A stretch of DNA of 64,000 nucleotides. Source: an uncultured Faecalibacterium sp. Lineage in GTDB: Bacteria; Bacillota; Clostridia; Oscillospirales; Ruminococcaceae. A program made the position numbers and the translations under genes. The stretch is taken from NCBI GenBank assembly GCA_934503275.1, contig CAKSVD010000005.1:1-64000 (forward strand). Direction: 5' to 3'. The notes under the pieces are model-generated. The model ran no database searches and was not told where the DNA came from. It saw only the letters and a list, made by a program, of their open reading frames with translations. Positions within the stretch are counted from its first letter, which is position 1. Every line of letters starts with the position of its first letter. Positions 8,531 through 15,585 of the stretch are shown here, piece after piece.

Positions 8531-8586
8531 GAACTTGTCGGGGCAAGGCCCCTCCATCTTGCTGGCGCAAGACCGTTCGGTCACTC

Positions 8587-8607
8587 AAAAGCCCCACTGG
8601 GGCTTTT
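8587..8607. terminator. Terminator-like hairpin in the element remnant
   Basis: AAAAGCCCC (8587-8595) pairs perfectly with GGGGCTTTT (8599-8607) around a 3-nt loop. It is symmetrical and could act on both strands. Confidence 0.65.
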
Positions 8608-8630
8608 GTTGCTTCGCAAACGTGAATCTT

Positions 8631-8867
8631 TTATGCAAACAGAACTCTCGTCAATTCCCTTCGTTCTTCTGCGTCCATCAGCCGGATGGCTTCAAGGATC
8701 TCCTTACCAGAGATTTTTGTTGCCGCCGGCTTTTCATTTTGCCGGGGCTGAGGTGCTGTCGGGGTCAGGTTTTGGGAGTAGAAGTTTGTTTCGATCTTCT
8801 CGGTCAGTTCCAACCGTGTCTTGTCGAAGCTCTGCTTGTTCACCCGGATGTTGGTGTCGATGCGCAA
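8631..8867 (-). pseudogene. Small reading frame in the element remnant, unknown
   Basis: About 78 codons on the minus strand end with KISGKEILEAIRLMDAEERR and the terminal residues VLFA. Composition looks protein-like: two amphipathic helices joined by a Pro/Gln-rich linker. The only start is a TTG at 8867 and no ribosome site is evident, so it may be the tail of a larger gene. The segment lies between the recombinase fragment and the sulfatase operon terminator. Confidence 0.3.
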
Positions 8868-8919
8868 TACCCGGGAATCCTTCGTGTTGTTGCACAGACG
8901 GAAACTTTAGCAAAAAGAG

Positions 8920-8945
8920 AGAGGGCTGGACGGTGCCAGCCCTCT
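8920..8945 (-). terminator. Terminator of the sulfatase operon
   Basis: AGAGGGCTGG (8920-8929) pairs with CCAGCCCTCT (8936-8945). On the minus strand the hairpin is followed by a pyrimidine tract with five T residues. It lies 64 bp after the alkylsulfatase stop. Confidence 0.75.
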
Positions 8946-9008
8946 TGACAGAACCTAATATCAAGGGTTCAGAGATATTTTCAAAAAAATTGAAATTCCG
9001 AATCGTTT

Positions 9009-11060
9009 TTACGGTTCAATGACATTGAAGGTTTTTTCAAACTTGGACGCATACGCCAGCAGGCGTTTCAGGACAGTGGGATCTCCGCTGATCTGTACCT
9101 GCCCGGCCTGCTGACCTGTCATCAATGCAAAGAGCTGCAGACGCTTGCAGGTGACAGAAGCCTGCGCATCCGGGCGATTCTCGCCAGGATAGGTCAGCAG
9201 CACGCCGTTCTTGCGGGTGACATAGAACTGCTCATTCTCATCCGTTACGGTCAGATTCAAGGTCAGGTCATCATTCTGTGCAGCGTTGGCATCCGTCAGG
9301 ATGGCGATATAATCCAACAGCATGGAAACCGTCATTGCTCGCATACTGTTGGTGAGACCATTCGCCGTGCGGGCCCGCCCAGACAGATTGCCGTTCCGCA
9401 GTTCCGCCGCACCCATCAGGTAGGCGTTGCGCCATGCACCGGATTCCGCCTGATAACCCAGCTGTTCCAGCGCATCGGCGCACAGGTTGCGCGCCTTCTG
9501 GTTCGCGGGGTCGGCAAACACCAGTTCTTTCGTGATCTGCGCCACCCACTGATATTCGCCCTTGGCATAGTCCTTTTTCGCCTTGCAGAGCACCAGTTCC
9601 GTGCTGCCCAGATATTCTACCAGCTTCTTTGCGGCATCGCTGGGCGGGAGCGGGTCCAGGTTGACCGGGTTCGCATCGTACCAGCCCAGATACTTCTGGT
9701 AGATGGCTTTGGCGTTATGCGGCAGCGTGCCGTAATACTGGCGGGTATACCAGACTTTTTCGAGGGCATCCGGCAGCGAAATCATGGCGGCGATCTCGTT
9801 GGAGGCATAGCCCTGGTTCATGTAATGCAGGGTCTGATCGTGGATAAACTTATAGATGGCTGCCGTATTCAGCAGATATTCATGGATCTCCTCGCCCCAG
9901 TGCGGCCAGTTGTGGCTCTGGAACACTACGTCGGTCTTGTCACAGAAGCGTTGGTCTGCCTCAATGATGTACTTTGCCCAATCGTTGGCATCCCGCACCT
10001 GTGCGCCACGCAGGGTGTAGAGGTTGTGCAGGGTGCCGGTGCAGTTTTCGGCCATCCAGAGGGCACGGTACTTCGGGAAATAGGCGTTCATTTCGGCAGG
10101 GGCTTCGGTGCCGGGGGTCAGCTGGAATTCGATCTCCAGCCCGTCGATGGTCAGCTTTGGAACATCTTCCCCGATCTCGTAGGTAGGAGCGATGAGGGCC
10201 ACCGTACCGGTAGACTGTCCCATGCCGATGCCGATGGAGAGTGCTCCTTTCTCTCCTTTTTCCAGCACAGTGCCATACTGGTACTGTGCGCGGCGCGCCA
10301 TTGCAATGCCGGCATAAACATTCTCGCTGATGGCGTGCTTCAGAAAACCCTCCGGCGCAAGCACAAGGGTCTTGCCGGAAGCCAGTTGCTTTTTAAGCGA
10401 AAGCGTTGCATCCGCTACCTGCTCCCGGGTGATAATGCCCTCCACGCCGCCAAAGTGGTCCACATGGGAGTGGCTGTACAGCACCGCCTTGATGTCCAGC
10501 GGACCGAAGCGTGCCTCCATCAGCTCCTTGGCAGCCTTCATGTTCTCTTTGCACATCAGCACGTCGAAAACGATCCAGCCGTGGTTGGTGCGGATGAAGG
10601 TCGCATTGGCCATATCAAAGCCGCGCACCTGATAGATGCCGTCACATACTTCAAACAGACCGGCTTTGGCGTTGAGTTGGGTATTCCGCCACAGGCTGGG
10701 GTTTACAGTGTCCGGAGCATCCCGGTTCAGATCGCCGTAGCTCTGCAGATCCCACGCAGTTGTTCCGTCATCGTTGTAAATGACCTTGCCTTCCGCATGA
10801 TCCAGCCAGCCGCGTTCTGCGTTGGCAAACTCCCGCCGGTCGGAAAAATCCAGCTTTTCATACCATTCGGCGTTTTTTTCTGCCGTGATGGCCGTTGCAC
10901 CTTCGGTCTCGCCCAGCTGGGTGGGGTCCTTGAAAATGTCTGTGATAAAGTTCAGACTGTTTTCATCGGTACTGCCTGCTGCGTGCGCGGTCAGGGATGC
11001 GCCGCACGCCAGCATTGCGGCAGCCGAAGCGGAAATAAAATTTCGACGGGTCATTTTCAT
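9009..11060 (-). CDS. Tat-exported alkylsulfatase of the SdsA1 type (metallo-beta-lactamase fold)
   Basis: This 683-residue enzyme belongs to the linear alkylsulfatase family, which removes sulfate from primary alkyl sulfates such as dodecyl sulfate. A twin-arginine signal (TRRNFI at residues 4-9, hydrophobic stretch, AHAA) sends it across the membrane folded. The zinc motif HSHVDH is near residues 197-202, inside the metallo-beta-lactamase domain. The dimerisation domain and a C-terminal SCP2-like domain (DLTLNLTVTDENEQFYV; ISGDPTVLKRLL) follow, as usual for the family. The start at 11060 has AAGGAGG 9 nt upstream. It is the second gene of an operon behind a DUF1254 protein. Such enzymes are best known from Proteobacteria, so a gut-clostridial copy is noteworthy. 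Confidence 0.87.
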   Translation of the reverse strand: MKMTRRNFISASAAAMLACGASLTAHAAGSTDENSLNFITDIFKDPTQLGETEGATAITAEKNAEWYEKLDFSDRREFANAERGWLDHAEGKVIYNDDGTTAWDLQSYGDLNRDAPDTVNPSLWRNTQLNAKAGLFEVCDGIYQVRGFDMANATFIRTNHGWIVFDVLMCKENMKAAKELMEARFGPLDIKAVLYSHSHVDHFGGVEGIITREQVADATLSLKKQLASGKTLVLAPEGFLKHAISENVYAGIAMARRAQYQYGTVLEKGEKGALSIGIGMGQSTGTVALIAPTYEIGEDVPKLTIDGLEIEFQLTPGTEAPAEMNAYFPKYRALWMAENCTGTLHNLYTLRGAQVRDANDWAKYIIEADQRFCDKTDVVFQSHNWPHWGEEIHEYLLNTAAIYKFIHDQTLHYMNQGYASNEIAAMISLPDALEKVWYTRQYYGTLPHNAKAIYQKYLGWYDANPVNLDPLPPSDAAKKLVEYLGSTELVLCKAKKDYAKGEYQWVAQITKELVFADPANQKARNLCADALEQLGYQAESGAWRNAYLMGAAELRNGNLSGRARTANGLTNSMRAMTVSMLLDYIAILTDANAAQNDDLTLNLTVTDENEQFYVTRKNGVLLTYPGENRPDAQASVTCKRLQLFALMTGQQAGQVQISGDPTVLKRLLAYASKFEKTFNVIEP

Positions 11061-11083
11061 GGTAGATCCCTCCTTATGCAAGA

Positions 11084-12463
11084 TCAGTTTGCGCGGACGA
11101 CCGGCGGCTGCCAGTCTTCCAGTGCGGCAGCATCCGGTTTATAGATACGAAGGAAGAGGTGGAAATCTCCCTCTCCTACCGGCAGCCAGTTGGTCGTGTC
11201 CGCCGGTGCCTCTTTGGAAAGGATGATATCGATCGATCCGTCCGGATTGCGGTGCAGCCCGGAGCGGTCGTTGACGCAGTAGCGGCCGATGGGGTTATCG
11301 ATAAGGAAATCGTTCTCCCCGTAGGCGGTCACCGACCAGAAGCCTTTTTCCTGCGTGGGAGGATCTGTCTCAATGTGCAGCGTATAGGTCTTTTTGCCGG
11401 TCAGGACTGCGCCGGTGCTGTCCACATCTGTTTTGGGGTAGATGGCAATATCGGTGGTGTTGGCACCCAGACCCCGCAGCGCCACCATGGCACGGTAGGT
11501 ATATGCTGTGCCAAAGTTGCCGATGGGGTCGCCGAAATAGGTCCACTGACCCATCTGGCGCGTATAGCCCTTCGATTCGCTCAGCAGCTTTTTCTTCAGC
11601 TGGAGCAGCATCAGCTTCCAGCGCAGCCCGCTGAACAGACCCAGCGCCTTGTCATCGAACTTCTCGCCGGGGCCGATATGCAGTGCTGCAAGCTCCCGGA
11701 GTACCGGCGCATCTGCCGCAGCGGGCGGGTTGGTTTCCATCAGCTGATTGGCGGTATCAAAAAATTTCTTTGTGTCCATGGCAAGAACGTGCTTTACCGG
11801 CACAAAGTCGTTGGCAGGGTCGTAGCTGCCTGCGGGGGCGGTCCACCCGCCCGCCTGATAGGCGGAAAGCGGCATCAGCTGCATCTTATCCTGAATAGCC
11901 CGGACGTTGGGCAGATCCTCCTGTCCGGAAAGCACGATGCGGGCAATGGTCCAGACCATCGTGGTAGGCACATCAATGCGCTGCACCCCTTCCGGCAGTT
12001 CGCCCTGCCAGTCTGCACGGGTAATGGCATAAAGCCCCGGTGCTTCCAGCACAGCGGCGGTGTTTGTCCATGCATCCAGCACCTGTACATTAAAAAAGCG
12101 GTCGGTCTGCGGCACGCCGTAGATCATTGGTTCTGCGCCGACATCCAGAAACGCCTGCGTATAGATGGTATCCACATTCGGCGTAACCACCACACGGGTC
12201 GTTGCATCTGCCAGCTTTTCCGCATGGATGAACTGGTTGATGGGGGCCTTGTTCCTTGTAGCTGTGCGGGTGTTTGTGGAAGCCGTCCGGGTAGCGTCCA
12301 TGATCACCAGCGGAAGGGCGTACAGATACGCCTGCTCCAGAAGGCTCTGTGCAGCCAGCGTCTGCTGTGCTGCTGCGGCTTTCTCTACGGGCAAAAGTGT
12401 AGCTGCGCAAACCACCGCAGCCGCAGTGGAAACGTTCAAAAAATCACGGCGGGTCATTTTCAT
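11084..12463 (-). CDS. Tat-exported DUF1254/DUF1214 protein
   Basis: The 459-residue product starts with a twin-arginine signal (TRRDFL, Ala-rich core, cleavage near EKAAAA). A DUF1254 domain follows (about residues 50-180, with TPNVDTIYTQAFLDV) and a DUF1214 domain toward the C-terminus (about 330-445, with KTYTLHIETD and FWSVTAYG). The biochemical role of this family is not established. It ends 24 bp before the alkylsulfatase start and the two share very similar N-terminal export signals, so they are probably co-transcribed and work in the same envelope compartment. Expression likely starts at the promoter at 12544-12572. Confidence 0.82.
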   Translation of the reverse strand: MKMTRRDFLNVSTAAAVVCAATLLPVEKAAAAQQTLAAQSLLEQAYLYALPLVIMDATRTASTNTRTATRNKAPINQFIHAEKLADATTRVVVTPNVDTIYTQAFLDVGAEPMIYGVPQTDRFFNVQVLDAWTNTAAVLEAPGLYAITRADWQGELPEGVQRIDVPTTMVWTIARIVLSGQEDLPNVRAIQDKMQLMPLSAYQAGGWTAPAGSYDPANDFVPVKHVLAMDTKKFFDTANQLMETNPPAAADAPVLRELAALHIGPGEKFDDKALGLFSGLRWKLMLLQLKKKLLSESKGYTRQMGQWTYFGDPIGNFGTAYTYRAMVALRGLGANTTDIAIYPKTDVDSTGAVLTGKKTYTLHIETDPPTQEKGFWSVTAYGENDFLIDNPIGRYCVNDRSGLHRNPDGSIDIILSKEAPADTTNWLPVGEGDFHLFLRIYKPDAAALEDWQPPVVRAN

Positions 12464-12543
12464 AACATAAAACCTCCTGTTAGGCCTTTTGCTTTATGCG
12501 TTTCATACGCCTTATGGGAAAAACCATTTAGCTTTCTGTGTTC

Positions 12544-12572
12544 AGAATACACGGAACTTGCTTGAAAGTCAA
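12544..12572 (-). promoter_or_regulatory. Promoter of the DUF1254-alkylsulfatase operon
   Basis: On the minus strand TTGACT (12567-12572) and TATTCT (12544-12549) are 17 bp apart, about 80 bp upstream of the first gene. It faces the promoter of the LytTR-PAS gene, so one regulator could serve both. Confidence 0.6.
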
Positions 12573-12672
12573 CGGATTTTGCACTTTCGGCATTAAAAAC
12601 GTGAATACTGACAAAAACGCTCGATATAAATTGGCAAAAACTCCATTAAAAAGAACTTTGATCAAACTATTC

Positions 12673-12701
12673 TTGTGCTCTGCACGGAGGTGTGCTATAC
12701 T
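12673..12701 (+). promoter_or_regulatory. Promoter of the LytTR-PAS regulator gene
   Basis: TTGTGC (12673-12678) and TATACT (12696-12701) are spaced 17 bp, followed 18 bp later by the ribosome site AAGGAG. Confidence 0.6.
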
Positions 12702-12732
12702 AAACATATCCAACTGACAAAGGAGTATGGCT

Positions 12733-13431
12733 ATGAATGATCTGCATGAGTGGTTTCAGAAAAATGACCTTTGCCCAGAAAACATCTTGTATCTTTACCG
12801 TAACGACCGCAAAACGGTCGTTCACCGCATGGATGGGGAAGAAGTTGCGTTGTATGCTCCGTTGCACAGCGTTTTGTCTGCTTTGCCGGAAGATATGTTT
12901 CTGAACATCAGTAAGGGAATTGTAGTGTGCCGCAGCCAGATCGTAGATATCAGTAATGACGGCGTTTATACAATGTCAGATGGCCGCAGTTTTCAGGGAC
13001 GTAGACGTGGTCTGAGCGACCATCGCCGCTTGCGTGCAGAAATCAGGCGGGTGGACGCACAGCCACGCCCAATGAATATGAGCCTGCTGGAAAAATGCAG
13101 TCTGCTGGACGATATGCCGCTGGCTTTCTGCATTATTGAGCTGGTGTTCAATGAGGACGGACACGGGGTGGATTTTATTTTCCGCTACTGCAATGCCGAA
13201 ATGGCAACGATCGAAGGCGTGCCGGTGGAAGAAATGCTTGGCCGTTCGTTTTACGAAGTGTTCCCCAATGGTGATAAGAAGTGGCTTGTATCGTATGCGG
13301 ATGTGGCGTTGAACGGAACAAAGCACATCCTTCACGATTACAGCGCGGAGGTGGACAAATACCTTACGATCCATTGCTACCAGCCGGAACCGGGGTATTG
13401 TGCCTGCGTATTGCAGGCAACAGAGCCGTGA
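12733..13431 (+). CDS. LytTR-PAS transcriptional regulator
   Basis: The N-terminal part (about residues 1-100) is a LytTR DNA-binding domain without a receiver in front: YLYRNDRKTVVHRMDGEEV, then ISKGIVVCRSQIVDIS and a basic stretch near GRRRGLSDHRRLR. The C-terminal part (about 110-230) is a PAS domain (FRYCNAEMATIEGVPVEEML, GRSFYEVFP). This order is unusual: LytTR is normally C-terminal. The protein may therefore sense a ligand directly through PAS rather than receive a phosphoryl group. The ATG at 12733 is chosen because AAGGAG lies 8 nt before it; the ATG at 12727 is too close. It is divergent from the alkylsulfatase operon and is the natural candidate for its regulator. Confidence 0.75.
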   Translation: MNDLHEWFQKNDLCPENILYLYRNDRKTVVHRMDGEEVALYAPLHSVLSALPEDMFLNISKGIVVCRSQIVDISNDGVYTMSDGRSFQGRRRGLSDHRRLRAEIRRVDAQPRPMNMSLLEKCSLLDDMPLAFCIIELVFNEDGHGVDFIFRYCNAEMATIEGVPVEEMLGRSFYEVFPNGDKKWLVSYADVALNGTKHILHDYSAEVDKYLTIHCYQPEPGYCACVLQATEP

Positions 13432-13457
13432 CTGTGACACATTAAAAAGAACCACAA

Positions 13458-13509
13458 AAAACACATCAGGGAGCAGAGCATAGGTCGCAGTTGCTCCCTG
13501 ATGTGTTTT
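13458..13509. terminator. Bidirectional terminator after the LytTR-PAS gene
   Basis: An 18-bp perfect stem joins 13458-13475 to 13492-13509 with T runs on both strands. It lies 26 bp after the regulator's stop, and the 27-bp repeat starts 14 bp beyond it, as at the left copy. Confidence 0.75.
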
Positions 13510-13522
13510 GAAATGTCCAAAT

Positions 13523-13549
13523 CCCTGCCATGAATCATAGTTGTTGATG
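13523..13549. repeat. 27-bp repeat, right copy
   Basis: Same orientation and 26 of 27 bases identical to 99-125. Here too a long stem-loop lies directly to the left. In this copy no stop codon follows in the INN-DSWQG frame, which argues against a conserved coding role. Confidence 0.6.
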
Positions 13550-13612
13550 AGACGGGAAAATACAAAAACACCTTGACAGCGGTAGCTGCAGGGCGTATTA
13601 TCTTGGCAGAAG

Positions 13613-13630
13613 AGCCGCTGAAGGGCGGCT
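13613..13630 (+). terminator. Short hairpin upstream of the HMA gene
   Basis: AGCCGC (13613-13618) pairs with GCGGCT (13625-13630) and is followed by four T residues. It may end transcription entering from the left. Confidence 0.5.
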
Positions 13631-13645
13631 TTTCATAGGGATAAA

Positions 13646-13663
13646 AGTTAGCATATGCTAACT
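13646..13663 (+). promoter_or_regulatory. 18-bp perfect palindromic operator
   Basis: AGTTAGCATATGCTAACT is a perfect inverted repeat 36 bp upstream of the HMA protein start and overlaps the best -10 candidate (TATGCT). Its TTAG/CTAA half-sites recall DtxR/MntR-type metal repressor sites. The link to such a regulator is inference. Confidence 0.6.
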
Positions 13664-13698
13664 ACTTTTGATATACGATCTTGAAAGAGGGTACAAAA

Positions 13699-13956
13699 AT
13701 GTTCCAGACAACTGTAGAAGTAGGCGGTATGGCCTGTTCCATGTGCGAGGCGCACATCAACGATACGATCCGCAGTACGTTCCCGGTGGAAAAGGTCTCG
13801 TCCTCCCATGCCAAGGGCAAAACGGTGATCCTTTCCAAGGAGCCGCTGGACGAAAATGCGCTCCGTGATGCCATTAAGGCGACAGGCTACCATGTGGGAG
13901 AGATCCACAGTGAGCAGTATGAAAAGAAAGGGCTGTTCTCGTTTTTGAAAAAGTGA
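13699..13956 (+). CDS. Heavy-metal-associated domain protein (CopZ-like)
   Basis: An 85-residue cytoplasmic protein with one HMA fold: the metal-binding loop GGMACSMC carries Cys13 and Cys16, and the domain ends near residue 66 (AIKATGYHV). A lysine-rich tail (EKKGLFSFLKK) is added. Such proteins carry copper or other soft metals, or act in iron uptake clusters. It stands alone, behind an 18-bp palindromic operator, with a GAAAGAGGG ribosome site before the ATG at 13699; a TTG at 13681 is a less likely start. Metal-dependent expression is likely. Confidence 0.8.
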   Translation: MFQTTVEVGGMACSMCEAHINDTIRSTFPVEKVSSSHAKGKTVILSKEPLDENALRDAIKATGYHVGEIHSEQYEKKGLFSFLKK

Positions 13957-14254
13957 ACCGTCTCCCAAAAGCAGATAGACGCAAAAAAGTCTGAACCACA
14001 GCGAAAAATGGCGGGCTGGCAGCTGCATGGCGCAGAGGGAGAATTGTTTTGTGAAATGCCGGGATGAATATGCCGGCTTACCGGGCGTTTTTCGCGCGCT
14101 GCGCACCGGACGAAAAAGAAATATCTTTTCACATTTGCGCAGTGGGTAGGACGAAACTTTGTCAAATGCGTGGAATATTGCAGAAAAATTTGTGAAAAGC
14201 AACCAACGGATATCCCCTAAACGTGTTGATATTGAGAAAATGGACGGAAGATTG
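13957..14254. other. Intergenic region, no gene seen
   Basis: About 300 bases between the HMA protein and the C39-like gene show no reading frame with a ribosome site and no clear T-tailed hairpin. The only supported element is the promoter at the right end (14255-14283). Confidence 0.5.
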
Positions 14255-14283
14255 TTTACAAAAGAATGACAGGCTGGTATACT
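14255..14283 (+). promoter_or_regulatory. Promoter of the C39-like protein gene
   Basis: TTTACA (14255-14260) and TATACT (14278-14283) are exactly 17 bp apart, 19 bp upstream of the start codon, so the leader is short. Confidence 0.7.
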
Positions 14284-14301
14284 TTGTGGTGGTAGATCCC
14301 T

Positions 14302-15366
14302 ATGAGATCCGCAAAGAAACAAGAAAGGAAATACCGAACCGTGAATACCACCGCACCGCACGCCCTGAAAAAACGTTTGCTGACTCTGGCACTAAGCCTT
14401 GCTTTCCTGCTTACCTGTCTGCCTGCTGCACTGGCAGTGGACTTGAACGTGGATGCAGGCTTCTACTTCAAGCAGAGCCGGGGCGGCACCTGTACGCTGG
14501 CCTCCGCAGCCATGATGCTGCGCCGCCGCGCCTACTTTGACGGGCTGACCGACTGGACGGACGTGACCGAGAACAGTGTGCGCTCCACAGCGTGGGCCAA
14601 CGGCCTTGCGCACAGCTTTACATATAAGGAGATGCAGGTGGGCTACGCAACCCTGCCCTCTGCCCTGCAAAGCAAAACGGCGGTGTTGATCTCCCTGTTG
14701 GAGCAGCACCCGGAGGGCATCGTCCTTTACGACCGTACCCAGCCCCATGCGGTGCTGCTGACCGACTACACCAACGGTATCTTCTATTGCTCCGACCCGG
14801 CGGGGAACATCGGCTACGGCCGTATCCCCATTACCAGCTCCAGCGTGTCCATTGCAAGATCCTCCTGCTACTGGTACGTCACCACGGATCACAACAGCGT
14901 GGCGGCACAGGCCGATGGTCTGCGGCTGGAGGGTGTGCACTACCCGGTGAACATCCGCACCGGCAGCGGCATGGCACTGACCGGTACGGCCAACAGCGCT
15001 ACCGGCACCACCCTGACCAGCGTGCAGGTGGCCATTCTGGATGCGGCCGACCAGACCGTGCAGAGCGCTGAGGCGCCGGCGAACGCCGCCGCCTTCTCTT
15101 TGAACACGCTGGACAGCCAGATCCGCTTTGGCGAACTGCCGGAGGGCAGCTACACCTATATGGTGCTGGTGACCGACTCTACGGGCGAGAGCCTGTGCTT
15201 TGCCTCGGACTTCACGGTGTCCGGCAATGCAAGCAGCACCCAGACCTACTGGTCGGTCAAGGATGCCGAGGGCTCCAAGCTGCAGCAGACGGTCCAGCAG
15301 ATGGAGACCACGGTAGAGGCCGCAGCCGAGACCACCGTAAGCTGGTTTGCACAGCTGTTCGGCTGA
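14302..15366 (+). CDS. Secreted C39-like (papain-fold) protein
   Basis: A basic N-terminus and hydrophobic stretch (residues 24-44, ending LPAALA) form a signal peptide. Residues about 50-195 resemble the C39-like peptidase fold: the candidate nucleophile in RGGTCTLASAAMML, a His in QPHAVLLTDY and an Asp shortly after (YCSDPAG). No ABC transporter or double-glycine substrate is nearby, so a bacteriocin-processing role is unlikely. Residues 210-310 form a beta-rich domain typical of extracellular adhesion or sensing modules, and the end is amphipathic. The 354-residue protein is probably exported and wall- or substrate-directed. Its target is unknown. Confidence 0.65.
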   Translation: MRSAKKQERKYRTVNTTAPHALKKRLLTLALSLAFLLTCLPAALAVDLNVDAGFYFKQSRGGTCTLASAAMMLRRRAYFDGLTDWTDVTENSVRSTAWANGLAHSFTYKEMQVGYATLPSALQSKTAVLISLLEQHPEGIVLYDRTQPHAVLLTDYTNGIFYCSDPAGNIGYGRIPITSSSVSIARSSCYWYVTTDHNSVAAQADGLRLEGVHYPVNIRTGSGMALTGTANSATGTTLTSVQVAILDAADQTVQSAEAPANAAAFSLNTLDSQIRFGELPEGSYTYMVLVTDSTGESLCFASDFTVSGNASSTQTYWSVKDAEGSKLQQTVQQMETTVEAAAETTVSWFAQLFG

Positions 15367-15382
15367 TAAAAAAGAAATAATT

Positions 15383-15418
15383 CAGGGCTGCTGCACATTG
15401 CTTTGTGCAGCAGCCCTG
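15383..15418 (+). terminator. Terminator of the C39-like gene
   Basis: CAGGGCTGCTGCACA (15383-15397) pairs over 15 bp with 15404-15418 and is followed by TTTGT. Confidence 0.8.
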
Positions 15419-15470
15419 TTTGTATCACAATAACAGCCGCTTTTCGTTACGACCCCTTTCCGTGAAAAAA

Positions 15471-15506
15471 GTGGTTCAGAACCGCCCGCAGGCGGTTCTG
15501 AACCAC
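15471..15506 (-). terminator. Terminator of the SpoIID-family gene
   Basis: A perfect 16-bp stem (15471-15486 with 15491-15506, 4-nt loop) is followed on the minus strand by six T residues. It lies 80 bp beyond the SpoIID-family stop codon. Confidence 0.8.
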
Positions 15507-15585
15507 AAAATTTAAAATAATTTTTCCGCTGAATATGGCCAGAGCAGCGCGGAGGCCATTCAAAATCGTCTTTGTTCTGCGGCTA

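Noticed and set aside
14302-15366. Bacteriocin-processing C39 peptidase
   Set aside because: There is no fused or adjacent ABC transporter, no double-glycine precursor nearby, and the protein has its own signal peptide, so only a general C39-like fold is claimed.
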